Shown: in pieces, positions 10,097 to 18,924 of the stretch
How the letters are laid out: each line of letters begins with the position of its first letter
How positions within the stretch are numbered: the stretch's first letter is position 1
Assembly (NCBI GenBank): GCA_963742725.1
Contig: CAVUMX010000001.1
Coordinates: 1,178,001 to 1,242,000 of the forward strand
DNA from: CAVVAL01 sp963742725
Lineage (GTDB): Bacteria; Actinomycetota; Actinomycetes; Mycobacteriales; Cryptosporangiaceae
Reading direction: 5' to 3'
DNA length: 64,000 nucleotides
Position numbers and translations under genes: made by a program
Notes under the pieces: model-generated
Database searches by the model: none
Told to the model about the DNA's origin: nothing
The model's input: only the letters and a program-made list of their open reading frames with translations

Positions 10097-11208
10097 GTGT
10101 CGGCCTTGGCGGCGGCGAACGCGGATTCGAGGAGCTGCCGTTCGGCGTCGTCCGCTGGAGTGTTGCGCACGTACTCGACGAAACCAGACGCCACCGACAC
10201 ATCGTCCCGCTCGGCGGCGGTGACCCGGGGCGGCGCGTCGTCGGTGGGACGACCGCCCGCTGGCTGCCAGTCGAGCGTGACGGCGTACGGGAACCGTTCC
10301 TGGAGCCTGCGCATCGGGTCGAGCGGCCGGGCCTGATCGGTGAGCGTGACGGCGAGGAAGTGATCTTCGACGCCGGCGTGTACGGCGTCCGTGAGAAGGT
10401 CGTCGATCTTTCCGCGCAGGATCGACAGCGGGCGGGCGACCGGCAGCAGGTGGCGCCGGACCTCGCCGAGCCCGGCGGCGTCGATGTCGACCAGCCAGAC
10501 GGACTTGACCTGCGCGGACTCCGAGAACGAATACGCGAGCGGGCTGCCGGAGTACCGCAGCCACGGCCGGGACGCATCCGGCTGCTGGGCGCCGTGGAGG
10601 TGGCCGAGCGCCACGTAGTCGACGCCGTCGAACACGCCGGCCGGCACCGTCTCGACGCCGCCGACCGAGATCGACCGTTCGCTGTCGCTGGCGTCGCCGC
10701 CGGTCACGAACGCGTGCGCCAGGACGACGGACCGCGTGCCGGGCCGCTGCGCGAGATCGGCGCGGACGGCGTCCATCGCGGCGGTCAGGACGGCCTCGTG
10801 GCTGCGGGAGGCGAGCCGGGGCTCCAGGTACGGAATGCCGTAGACGGCGACGTGGCCGAACAGGACGGGCTCGCCGACGGCGTCCGGGTCGGTGCGGACG
10901 TGCAACCCGCCCGCCGCCGAGAACGTGGCCCCGAAGCCCAACCGGGAGGCCGAGTCGTGGTTGCCCGAGATCAGCGCGATTTCCGCACCGGCCGCGCGGA
11001 TCCGGGCGAGCGCGTCGCCGCACACCCTCACGGCCTCAGCGGACGGGAGCGCGCGGTCGTACAGGTCACCGGCGATGACGACCAGGTCGACGCCTTCGTC
11101 CGCGACGAGATCGGCGACGGCGCCCAGCACCTCGGACTGCGCCGGCAACATGTCCTGCCCGTGGAACGACCGGCCGATGTGCCAGTCGGACGTGTGCAGG
11201 ATCCGCAT
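10093..11208 (-). CDS. sbcD: Exonuclease subunit SbcD (Mre11-like nuclease)
   Basis: A 371-residue calcineurin-like phosphoesterase. The metal-binding motifs are complete: HTSDWHIGR, VVIAGDLYDR, ALISGNHDSASR and the later YVALGHLHGAQ. The C-terminal capping region for SbcC binding and substrate specificity is of usual size. The ATG at 11208 gives the canonical MRILHTSDWH beginning; upstream in-frame sequence belongs to the desaturase promoter region. It forms a coupled operon with sbcC (GTGA overlap). Confidence 0.96.
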   Translation of the reverse strand: MRILHTSDWHIGRSFHGQDMLPAQSEVLGAVADLVADEGVDLVVIAGDLYDRALPSAEAVRVCGDALARIRAAGAEIALISGNHDSASRLGFGATFSAAGGLHVRTDPDAVGEPVLFGHVAVYGIPYLEPRLASRSHEAVLTAAMDAVRADLAQRPGTRSVVLAHAFVTGGDASDSERSISVGGVETVPAGVFDGVDYVALGHLHGAQQPDASRPWLRYSGSPLAYSFSESAQVKSVWLVDIDAAGLGEVRRHLLPVARPLSILRGKIDDLLTDAVHAGVEDHFLAVTLTDQARPLDPMRRLQERFPYAVTLDWQPAGGRPTDDAPPRVTAAERDDVSVASGFVEYVRNTPADDAERQLLESAFAAAKADT

Positions 11209-11270
11209 GTGCGCCGACGGTAAGGGATTCCGGCGTCCGGCCGTGGGACGCGCGCCGTGGCCGCCACTTG

Positions 11271-11321
11271 TTACGGTGCCGTAGGTTACGGTACCGTAGG
11301 CGTAAGTTACCCGACCGTAGG
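11271..11321. promoter_or_regulatory. Triple-repeat operator upstream of the desaturase
   Basis: Three copies of a 15-nt unit TTACsGTrCCGTAGG-like lie at 11271-11285, 11286-11300 and 11307-11321. The first two are directly abutting and the third follows a 6-nt gap. The middle copy contains the perfect palindrome TACGGTACCGTA (11287-11298). The block ends 15 bp before the desaturase ATG and also lies in front of sbcD. The form suits a TetR-type fatty-acid regulator; none is encoded nearby. Confidence 0.65.
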
Positions 11322-11335
11322 AACTCGGAGTCGCC

Positions 11336-12280
11336 ATGTCGCAGACCAGTACCGCCACGGCTCCCCGCGCCGCTGTGCCGGGCATCAAACGCCGTCCCGC
11401 GTGGGAACTTCCCGTCGTGGGGCTCGTCGTCGGCTTACCGCCGCTGGCCGTGGTCGCCGCCATCCCGCTCGCCTGGGGCAGCGGCGTCACCGCCCTCGAC
11501 CTCGTGCTCCTCGCCGCGTTCTACACCTTCACCGCGCTCGGGATCACGGTCGGCTTCCACCGCCACTTCACGCACGGGTCGTTCGTCGCGAACCGTCCGC
11601 TGCGGATCGTCCTCGCCGTCGCCGGCTCGATGGCGCTCCAGGGCCCGGTCATCCGCTGGGTCGCCGACCACCGCAAGCACCACGCCTACGCCGATGCCGA
11701 AGGCGACCCGCACTCCCCCTGGCGCTACGGCGAGAGCGTGACCGGCCTGCTGCGCGGCTTCGTCCACGCGCACGTCGGCTGGCTGTTCGAGCGCGAGCAG
11801 GCGTCGACACGCCGCTGGGCCCCGGATCTGGTCGCCGACAAGGACATCGTCGCGATCCACCGCGCGTTCCCGATCATCGCGCTCGGCTCGCTCGGCGTGC
11901 CCGCGCTGATCGGCGGCCTGGCCACGATGAGCTGGGGCGGCGCGCTGACCGCGCTGCTGTGGGGCGGTTTCGTGCGGCTGTTCCTCGTCCACCACGTCAC
12001 GTGGTCCGTGAACTCGATCTGCCACATCATCGGCGACCGCCCGTACTCGACCCGCGACAAGGCCACCAACTTCTGGCCGCTCGCGATCTTCTCCATGGGC
12101 GAGTCCTGGCACAACCTGCACCACGCCGACCCCAAGTGCGCCCGCCACGGCGTCGAACGTGGACAGCTCGACGCGTCCGCGCGGGTCATCCGCTGGTTCG
12201 AGCAGGCCGGCTGGGCGACCGAGGTCCGCTGGCCGGAGCCGCGCCGGCTCGACCGCCTGGACCGCCGCCGCGCCGCGTAA
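11336..12280 (+). CDS. Acyl-CoA/acyl-lipid delta-9 desaturase
   Basis: A 314-residue membrane di-iron desaturase that puts a cis double bond into acyl chains and so adjusts membrane fluidity. All three His boxes are present: HRHFTH (residue ~77), HRKHH (~115) and HNLHH (~258). Four hydrophobic segments are arranged in two pairs as in the family. GGAG sits 5 nt before the ATG. The triple-repeat operator directly in front implies tight repression, probably by a lipid-responsive regulator encoded elsewhere. Confidence 0.93.
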   Translation: MSQTSTATAPRAAVPGIKRRPAWELPVVGLVVGLPPLAVVAAIPLAWGSGVTALDLVLLAAFYTFTALGITVGFHRHFTHGSFVANRPLRIVLAVAGSMALQGPVIRWVADHRKHHAYADAEGDPHSPWRYGESVTGLLRGFVHAHVGWLFEREQASTRRWAPDLVADKDIVAIHRAFPIIALGSLGVPALIGGLATMSWGGALTALLWGGFVRLFLVHHVTWSVNSICHIIGDRPYSTRDKATNFWPLAIFSMGESWHNLHHADPKCARHGVERGQLDASARVIRWFEQAGWATEVRWPEPRRLDRLDRRRAA

Positions 12281-12306
12281 CCGGCGCGCCTCGCCGGCTC
12301 CGCGCT

Positions 12307-12352
12307 TTTGGGTGATCTTTCTGCGCCTATAGCGACAGAAAGATCGCCCAAA
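12307..12352. repeat. Intergenic palindrome after the desaturase
   Basis: Arms of 17 nt at 12307-12323 and 12336-12352 pair at 16 of 17 positions. The 12-nt loop itself can add a CGC/GCG pair. It starts 27 nt after the desaturase stop and can act as its terminator. There is no long U-tract, and the arms contain the unusual AT-rich GATCTTTCTG. Confidence 0.6.
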
Positions 12353-12355
12353 CCG

Positions 12356-12397
12356 CGGTGAGCGGGCGGAAAACCGTTTGGCCCGCCCGCTTACCGT
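12356..12397 (+). promoter_or_regulatory. Promoter with overlapping inverted repeat, ABC exporter operon
   Basis: A -10 box TACCGT (12392-12397) ends 6 nt before the ATG at 12404, so the mRNA is probably leaderless. A 14-nt inverted repeat (12356-12369 with 12383-12396, 13 of 14 paired) spans the -35 zone and overlaps the -10. This position suits a repressor operator. Confidence 0.5.
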
Positions 12398-12403
12398 CGA
12401 ACT

Positions 12404-14173
12404 ATGCCCCCTGATACCACGCCGCCTAGGCACCCCCTGGCCAATTTGTGGCGGATCCGGAGCTATCTCCGGCCGTACGCGCTCCAGATGGTGCTGATGG
12501 TGGCTACCGCCGCGCTCGGGGTGGGCGCGAGCATCGTGGTCCCGTTGGTGACGCAGCGGGTGGTGGACGGGCCGGTCCGGTCGGGCGACGCGAGCGGCCT
12601 CCCGCTGCTGGGCGCGCTGGCTCTGGCGCTGGGGGTCGTCGAGGCGTTCATGGCGTTCCTGCGCCGGTGGATGCACGCGAACGCGGCGTCCGGGCTGGAG
12701 ACCGCGATCCGCAACGACCTGTACGCGCATCTCCAGCGGCTGCCGATCGAGTTCCACGACCGCTGGCAGACCGGCCAGCTCGTGTCGCGGGCGTTCAGCG
12801 ACTTGAACGTGATCCGCCGGTTCCTGTCCTTCGGCGTGATCTTCCTGGTGATCAACGCGGCCACGTACCTGACGGTGTCCGTGCTGCTGATCCACCTGTA
12901 CTGGCCGCTCGGCCTGCTGGTGACGTTCGGCGCGGTGCCGCTGGCGATGATCTCGCGGGCGTTCGAGAAGCGGTACCTGGTGATGAGCCGCCGCATGCAG
13001 GACGAGCAGGACGGCGTGGCGACGTTCGTCGAGGAGTCGGCGGTCGGCATCCGCGCGATCAAGTCGTTCGGGCGGCGCCGGTTCGTGAAGGAGCGGTTCG
13101 ACCGGGGCGCCATGACGCTGCACGACATCGCGGTCGGCAAGGCGCGGCTGGTGGCGAAGTACTGGTCGGCGTTCGACGTCGTCCCGAACGTGCTGCTGTC
13201 GACGATCCTGCTGGTCGGGTCGCTCGCGGTCGCGCGCGGCGAGCTGACGATCGGCGAGCTCGTCGCGTTCGTCGCGCTGCTGCTGATGCTGGTGTGGCCG
13301 GTCGACTCGCTCGGCTGGCTGCTCACCGTCGGGCAGGAGGCCGCGACGGCCGCCGACCGACTGTACGAGGTCATGGACACGGAACCGTCCATCGTGGACC
13401 GGCCCGGCGCGGCCACCAGCCACGAGGGGCCTGGGCGGCTCCGGTTCGAGAACGTGTCGTTCCAGTACCCCGGTGCGCAGCGGCCGGTCCTGCACGGCAT
13501 CGACCTGGACATCGCCCCGGGCGAGACCGTCGCCCTGGTCGGCGTCACGGGCTCCGGCAAGACCACGCTGACCGCGCTGGTCCCCCGGCTCTACGACGTC
13601 GGCGGCGGACGGATCACGCTCGACGGCCGCGACGTCCGCGACCTGACCCTGCCGGCGCTGCGGACGATCATGTCGACGGCGTTCGAGGACCCGACCCTGT
13701 TCTCGGCGAGCGTCCGGGAGAACCTGACCCTGGGCCGCCCGGACGCCACCGACGACGAGATAGCCGAAGCCCTCCGGATCGCCCAGGCCGCGTTCGTCCA
13801 CGACCTGCCGTGGGGCCTCGACACCCGCATCGGCGAGCAGGGGCTCTCGCTCTCGGGCGGCCAGCGGCAGCGGCTCGCGCTGGCCCGTGCCGTGATCGGG
13901 CGCCCGCGCGTGCTGGTGCTCGACGACCCGCTGTCCGCGCTGGACGTGCACACCGAGGCCCTGGTCGAGGAGGCCCTGGCCCGGGTGCTCGCCGGCACCA
14001 CGGCGCTGCTGGTCGTGCACCGGCCGTCCACGGTCGCGCTCGCCGACCGCGTCGCGCTGCTGGAGGGCGGCACGATCACCGCCGTCGGCACGCACTCCGA
14101 GCTGATGGCCACCGTGCCGTCGTACCGAGCTGTCCTGTCCGCATCCGCCGAGGAGGTGAGCACCACAGCATGA
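12404..14173 (+). CDS. ABC exporter half-transporter A, degenerate ATP site
   Basis: A 589-residue type IV ABC exporter half: six membrane helices (residues ~25-320) followed by an ATPase domain. Walker A is GVTGSGKTTLTAL and the signature LSLSGGQRQRLALARA is canonical. Walker B reads RVLVLDDPLSALD, with Asp where the catalytic Glu should be. The switch His is present (VVHRPST). This is the usual pattern of the non-catalytic partner in heterodimeric exporters. The stop overlaps the second half-transporter as ATGA. The substrate is not evident. It may be a general drug or lipid exporter, or serve the adjacent RiPP cluster, which runs convergently from the other side. Confidence 0.93.
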   Translation: MPPDTTPPRHPLANLWRIRSYLRPYALQMVLMVATAALGVGASIVVPLVTQRVVDGPVRSGDASGLPLLGALALALGVVEAFMAFLRRWMHANAASGLETAIRNDLYAHLQRLPIEFHDRWQTGQLVSRAFSDLNVIRRFLSFGVIFLVINAATYLTVSVLLIHLYWPLGLLVTFGAVPLAMISRAFEKRYLVMSRRMQDEQDGVATFVEESAVGIRAIKSFGRRRFVKERFDRGAMTLHDIAVGKARLVAKYWSAFDVVPNVLLSTILLVGSLAVARGELTIGELVAFVALLLMLVWPVDSLGWLLTVGQEAATAADRLYEVMDTEPSIVDRPGAATSHEGPGRLRFENVSFQYPGAQRPVLHGIDLDIAPGETVALVGVTGSGKTTLTALVPRLYDVGGGRITLDGRDVRDLTLPALRTIMSTAFEDPTLFSASVRENLTLGRPDATDDEIAEALRIAQAAFVHDLPWGLDTRIGEQGLSLSGGQRQRLALARAVIGRPRVLVLDDPLSALDVHTEALVEEALARVLAGTTALLVVHRPSTVALADRVALLEGGTITAVGTHSELMATVPSYRAVLSASAEEVSTTA

Positions 14174-15987
14174 GTACCCAGGAATGGCGGGGGATCGCCG
14201 CCGAGGAGGCCGGCGAGCTGACCGCCGAGACCACGATCCGGCTGCGGACGCGGAGCCGGCGGCTGCTCCGCGTCCTGCTCCGCCCGCACAAGCGCCTGAT
14301 GGTCTGGGCGGTCGTGCTGCTGCTGACCCAGAACCTGGCGGGGCTGGCCGGCCCGTACCTGGTGAAGATCGGCATCGACCGGGGCATCCCGCCGGTGATC
14401 AGCGGCGGCGACGCGTCGACGCTGGTCGCCGTCACGGTGGCGTTCGCGCTGGCCTCGGCCGTCGAGTACCTGACGAAGCGCGGGTTCCTGCTCGCGTCGG
14501 GCCGGATCGGCCAGGCCGTCCTGCTCGATCTGCGGCGCCGCGTGTACGACCACTTCCAGCGGCTCTCGCTGGCGTTCCACGAGAAGTACACGTCCGGGCG
14601 GGTCATCTCGCGCCTCACCTCGGACGTGGACGCGATCGGCGAGCTGGTCGACGGCGGCCTCGACGACCTCGTCTACGCGGCGCTGAACCTGGTGTCGATC
14701 GCGGCCGTGCTGCTGATCCTGGACTGGCGGATGGCGCTGGTCGCCCTGGCCAGCTTCCCGGTGCTGCTGTGCCTCTCGGCCTGGTTCCGGCGCAACTCGG
14801 CGGTTGCGTACCGGCGGACCCGGGACGCGGTGGCGCTGGTCATCGTCCACTTCGTGGAGTCCCTGGGCGGCATCCGCGCGGTGCAGACGTTCCGCCGCGA
14901 GCCTCGTAACGACGAGCTGTTCCACGAGCTGACCGACGAGAACCGGCGCGCCCACCAGGCGGCGGCCCGGCTCATCGCCATCTTCGGACCGGGCATCCAG
15001 CTCATCGGCAACATCACGATCGCGCTGGTCCTGACCTACGGCGGGTACCGCGCGGTGCGGGGCGACACCGAGGTGGGCGTGCTCGCCGCGTTTCTCCTGT
15101 ACCTGCGGCGGTTCTTCGAGCCGATGCAGGAGCTGTCGATGTTCTACAACGCGCTCCAGTCGGCGACGGCGGCGCTGGAGAAGCTGTCGGGCGTCCTGGA
15201 GGAGCGGCCGAGCGTCCCGGAGCCGGCTGAGCCGACCGCGCTGCCCCGAGCGGCCGGGCGGATCGACTTCGCCGCCGTGCACTTCGGCTACCTGGACGAG
15301 CGGCCGGTCATCCCACAGCTCGACCTGCACGTCCCGGCCGGTCAGACCGTGGCGCTCGTGGGTTCGACCGGTGCGGGCAAGACCACGCTGGCCCGGCTGG
15401 TCGCGCGGTTCTACGACCCGGTGCGCGGCACGGTCTCGCTCGACGGAGTCCCGCTACGGGACCTGTCCGAGGCCGACCTGCGGCGGGCCGTCGTCATGGT
15501 GACCCAGGAGAACTTCCTGTTCGCCGGGACGATCGCCGAGAACATCGCCTTCGGCCGCCCGGACGCCACCCGCGCGGAGATCGAAGCCGCCGCGGCGGCG
15601 ATCGGGGCGGACACGTTCATCCAGACGCTGCCGGACGGGTACGACACCGACATCCGCAAGCGCGGCGGCCGGCTCTCGGCGGGCCAGCGGCAGCTCGTGG
15701 CGTTCGCGCGGGCCTTCCTCGCCGACCCGGCCGTGCTCATCCTGGACGAGGCCACGTCGTCGCTGGACATCCCCAGCGAACGGCTCGTCCAGCGGGCACT
15801 GCGGACGATCCTGGCCGATCGGACGGCGATCATCATCGCCCACCGGCTGTCCACGGTGGAGATCGCCGATCGGGTCCTGGTGCTGGACGGCGGCGAGATC
15901 GTCGAGGACGGATCGCCGGCCGGGCTGGTCGAGGGCGGCGGCCGCTACGCCAACCTGCACGAACAGTGGGCCGAGAGCCTGGCCTGA
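14170..15987 (+). CDS. ABC exporter half-transporter B, catalytic ATP site
   Basis: A 605-residue partner of the preceding gene with the same membrane-ATPase order. Walker A is GSTGAGKTTLARL and Walker B is AVLILDEATSSLD with the catalytic Glu. The signature is RLSAGQRQLVAFARA, with Ala in place of the first Gly of LSGGQ. Thus gene A gives the good signature and the bad Walker B, and gene B the reverse, which builds one active and one degenerate site. The start ATG 14170 overlaps the stop of gene A. It ends 3 nt from the convergent NHLP ABC gene. Confidence 0.93.
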   Translation: MSTQEWRGIAAEEAGELTAETTIRLRTRSRRLLRVLLRPHKRLMVWAVVLLLTQNLAGLAGPYLVKIGIDRGIPPVISGGDASTLVAVTVAFALASAVEYLTKRGFLLASGRIGQAVLLDLRRRVYDHFQRLSLAFHEKYTSGRVISRLTSDVDAIGELVDGGLDDLVYAALNLVSIAAVLLILDWRMALVALASFPVLLCLSAWFRRNSAVAYRRTRDAVALVIVHFVESLGGIRAVQTFRREPRNDELFHELTDENRRAHQAAARLIAIFGPGIQLIGNITIALVLTYGGYRAVRGDTEVGVLAAFLLYLRRFFEPMQELSMFYNALQSATAALEKLSGVLEERPSVPEPAEPTALPRAAGRIDFAAVHFGYLDERPVIPQLDLHVPAGQTVALVGSTGAGKTTLARLVARFYDPVRGTVSLDGVPLRDLSEADLRRAVVMVTQENFLFAGTIAENIAFGRPDATRAEIEAAAAAIGADTFIQTLPDGYDTDIRKRGGRLSAGQRQLVAFARAFLADPAVLILDEATSSLDIPSERLVQRALRTILADRTAIIIAHRLSTVEIADRVLVLDGGEIVEDGSPAGLVEGGGRYANLHEQWAESLA

Positions 15988-15990
15988 GGG

Positions 15991-18906
15991 TCACGGCTCG
16001 TCGAGGAGCTGGCGGCGGGCGAGCTGGGCGAACAGTCCGGCGTCGTCCGTCATCAGCTGCTCGTACCGGCCGGACTGCACGACATGTCCCCGGTCCATGA
16101 CCACGATGATGTCGGCGTCGACGACCGTCGAGAGCCGGTGCGCGATCACGACCCGCGTCGCCGCCAGGGCATTGGTGCTGGCCGTGACGATCTCCTGGGT
16201 ACGGTTGTCCAGCGCGCTGGTGGCCTCGTCGAAGAAGAGGATCCGGGGGCGTCCGACCAGCGCGCGGGCGATGAGCAGCCGCTGGCGCTGCCCGACGGAC
16301 AGCGTCCCGCCGCCGAACGGGATCATCGTGCTCATGCCCATCGGCAGGTCGGCGATGTCGGCGTCGATGCCGGCCATGCGGGCAGCGTCCCAGAGCCGTT
16401 CCAGCGAATAGTTGCCGGCGCCGGCGATGTTCTCGCGCAGCGTGCCGGCGAACAGCTGGCCGTCCTGGAGGACCGTGCCGCACTGCCGGCGCACGGCCGC
16501 GACGTCCAGGTCGCCGAGGTCCTGCCCGTCGTAGAGGACGGACCCCGACCGCGGCTGCTCGAAGCCCAGCAGCAACCGCAGCAGCGTCGACTTGCCGCAC
16601 CCGCTCGGACCGACGATGGCCACGAACTGGCCTGGACGGATCCGCAGCGACAGGTCGTCCAGGACGGCCGGGCTGTCGTCGGAGTAGGCGAACGTGACGC
16701 CGGCGACCTCGATCTCGCCGCGCAGCTCGCCGGGGTCGACGCGTTCGGTCCGGGCCTCGGGTTCGGCGGTGGCCAGTTCGCCCAGGTCCTCGACGCGCGG
16801 GAGCAGGGCCAGCGCCTCGACGCTCGTGGCCACCAGGACCAGCGCCATCCCGACGAGCATCAGGAAGCCCGTGTTGACGACGAAGAACTCGCCCGGTCCC
16901 ACCCGTCCGGAGAAGGGGCCGGCGAGCATCGCGAGCAGGAGCAGTTGACCGGCCATCGGCAGGGCCGTGGACACGGCGAGCAGCAGGGCCTGCACGGTGC
17001 GGACCCGCTGGAGCGCGCGGCGGGCGGCCGCGTTGCCGGCGGCCCAGCGCGAGTAGGCGCGGTCCTCGGCGGCGGCGAGCTTGACCTTGGTGATCCCGCC
17101 GAGGAGCTGGTTGGTGAGCGCGGAGAGCCGGTGTTCGAGCGGCAGCGCCTTCCGCTGGCGCCGCACGACGACCAGCCCGAGGACGGCCGTCACCACGGTG
17201 GTCACCACCACGACGCCGATCGCGAGGCCACCGACCGCCGCGTCCACCACCAGCAGCATGACGATGACCATGCTGGTCGTGAGCGTGGCGAACAGCGCCT
17301 GCGACAGCAGCCCGCCCAGCGCCTCCCGGATGAACGCCACGCCGAGCACCTGGCTGGCCAGCTCGCCGCTGGTCGTCTTGGTGAAGAACCGGACGGGCAG
17401 GCGCATCAGCCGGTCCCAGACGGCCATCTGGGTGTCGGTCTCGGCGCGCCCCTCCAGCCGGAGCAGCAGCAGGTTGTTGACGATCGCGACGAGCGCCGCC
17501 ACCAGCGCGCTCAGGACGAACAGCGCGGAGACGCCGAGCAGGTCAGCCGGGGCGCCGTCGCGGGCCAGGCCGCCGAGCACCGCGCCGCTCACCGCCGGAG
17601 TCGCCAGGCCCAGCGCGGCCACCAGCAGGCCGGAGATCAGCGTGCCGCGCGCGGTCAGGCGGGCACCGCGCAGGCCGGCGCCGAGGAGCCCGCGCAGACC
17701 GCCGTCGGCGGCCATCGGGGTCTGCACGGCGAGCGCATGGCCGGCGAGGTCGTCCACCGGACCGCGCGCCAGGGTCTCCGGGTCGATCGCGTGGTAGCGG
17801 CCGTGGCGGAACAGCATCGGTACGGCCCGGACCGGCCGTTCCTGGGTGGGATCGGACGGGTCCGGCTCGCCGACGGGCCGCCAGCCGATCAGCGGGCCCA
17901 GGTCGCGGCGGCGCCAGTCCGGCGGCAGCGCCACCTCGCGCGTGTGCAACGCCGAGCTGCGGGCCACCAGGTGGACGGTGTCGCGCTCGCCGGCCGCCGC
18001 GCGGCTCCGGTCCACCGGCTCCCGGACAAGATCCGGATCGGTGACGACGACCCGCAGCACGGCGGCCGCACGCGCGTACAGGTCCACTTCGTCGTGCGGC
18101 GCCTCGGCCAGCGCGACCCCGACCCCCAGGACGCTGACGGACTGCCGCGCGGCGCTCCCGACCATCGCGGCGTTGACCCGCTTCCGGTCATCGATGCGGG
18201 CGAGCTGGGCCGCCTCGCCGTCCCGGATGCGCTGCTCCACCACGCGCAGCAGGCGGGCGATGTGGCCGTCGAGCGCGGTCCACAGGTGGCCGTCGGCCAG
18301 CAGGTCGACGGTCGTGAGCGTCTCGACGGCGCAGTCCGTGCGCGCCTCGACCCAGTCCCGGCCGGCGAGGACCAGCAGCTCGTGGCCGCCCGCGACGCCG
18401 CCGGCGCCTGAGCACAGTTCGCCGCCGGCCGTCCGCAGCCAGGTCACGGTGCTGTCGGCGGCGAGCGCTTCGCCGGCGACGAGCGGGATGAACTGCCCGC
18501 CCCGGACGATCGTCGTGCCGCGCGGCGGCTGCCCGGACCGGAGCGCGTCGGCGACCGCGATCAGGGCCCGGTCGATGGCCGTCGCGAAGGCGAGCGTGGT
18601 CGTCCGGAGCCGGGCGGTGCTGGCGATCCGGTCCAGCAGGCGCGTCCGGTCGGACGGGATGGCGTGCAGCGTCGTCCCCGGCAGCGGCACGAGCAGGAGC
18701 CGCCACACGCCGAGCGCGGTGGAGCTCGGGACGACGGCACCGGCCGGGATCCGTGCCACGAGGTGCCGCCGCGACAGCGTCCCGTCGAGGCGGCGGCGGA
18801 CGGCGAACAGGTCGGCCGCGCCGCCGTCCGCCAGGTATCCGGCCTGGCTGCCGTCGAGCAGGCACGGGGTGGTGAACTGCTCCCCCGCGAGGTGCGGTAC
18901 CCGCAT
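15991..18906 (-). CDS. NHLP-type RiPP export ABC transporter, permease/ATPase subunit
   Basis: A 971-residue protein matching the second ABC subunit of NHLP (nitrile hydratase leader peptide) bacteriocin export systems. The first ~390 residues are a soluble region without C39 cysteine, typical for this subunit. Six membrane helices lie at ~400-690. The ATPase domain has Walker A GPSGCGKSTLLRLL, signature LSVGQRQRLLIARAL, Walker B ILFFDEATSALD and switch His IAHRLST. It lies 18 nt downstream of the C39-bearing partner in the same operon, and probably forms a heteromeric exporter with it and the HlyD-like protein. Confidence 0.92.
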   Translation of the reverse strand: MRVPHLAGEQFTTPCLLDGSQAGYLADGGAADLFAVRRRLDGTLSRRHLVARIPAGAVVPSSTALGVWRLLLVPLPGTTLHAIPSDRTRLLDRIASTARLRTTTLAFATAIDRALIAVADALRSGQPPRGTTIVRGGQFIPLVAGEALAADSTVTWLRTAGGELCSGAGGVAGGHELLVLAGRDWVEARTDCAVETLTTVDLLADGHLWTALDGHIARLLRVVEQRIRDGEAAQLARIDDRKRVNAAMVGSAARQSVSVLGVGVALAEAPHDEVDLYARAAAVLRVVVTDPDLVREPVDRSRAAAGERDTVHLVARSSALHTREVALPPDWRRRDLGPLIGWRPVGEPDPSDPTQERPVRAVPMLFRHGRYHAIDPETLARGPVDDLAGHALAVQTPMAADGGLRGLLGAGLRGARLTARGTLISGLLVAALGLATPAVSGAVLGGLARDGAPADLLGVSALFVLSALVAALVAIVNNLLLLRLEGRAETDTQMAVWDRLMRLPVRFFTKTTSGELASQVLGVAFIREALGGLLSQALFATLTTSMVIVMLLVVDAAVGGLAIGVVVVTTVVTAVLGLVVVRRQRKALPLEHRLSALTNQLLGGITKVKLAAAEDRAYSRWAAGNAAARRALQRVRTVQALLLAVSTALPMAGQLLLLAMLAGPFSGRVGPGEFFVVNTGFLMLVGMALVLVATSVEALALLPRVEDLGELATAEPEARTERVDPGELRGEIEVAGVTFAYSDDSPAVLDDLSLRIRPGQFVAIVGPSGCGKSTLLRLLLGFEQPRSGSVLYDGQDLGDLDVAAVRRQCGTVLQDGQLFAGTLRENIAGAGNYSLERLWDAARMAGIDADIADLPMGMSTMIPFGGGTLSVGQRQRLLIARALVGRPRILFFDEATSALDNRTQEIVTASTNALAATRVVIAHRLSTVVDADIIVVMDRGHVVQSGRYEQLMTDDAGLFAQLARRQLLDEP

Positions 18907-18924
18907 GACTGCCTCCTCGGCGGA

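Noticed and set aside
11435..14095. Minus-strand frame of 886 codons opposite the desaturase and ABC exporter A
   Set aside because: Repetitive Arg/Asp/His/Gln composition typical of antisense frames; the plus-strand genes are certain.
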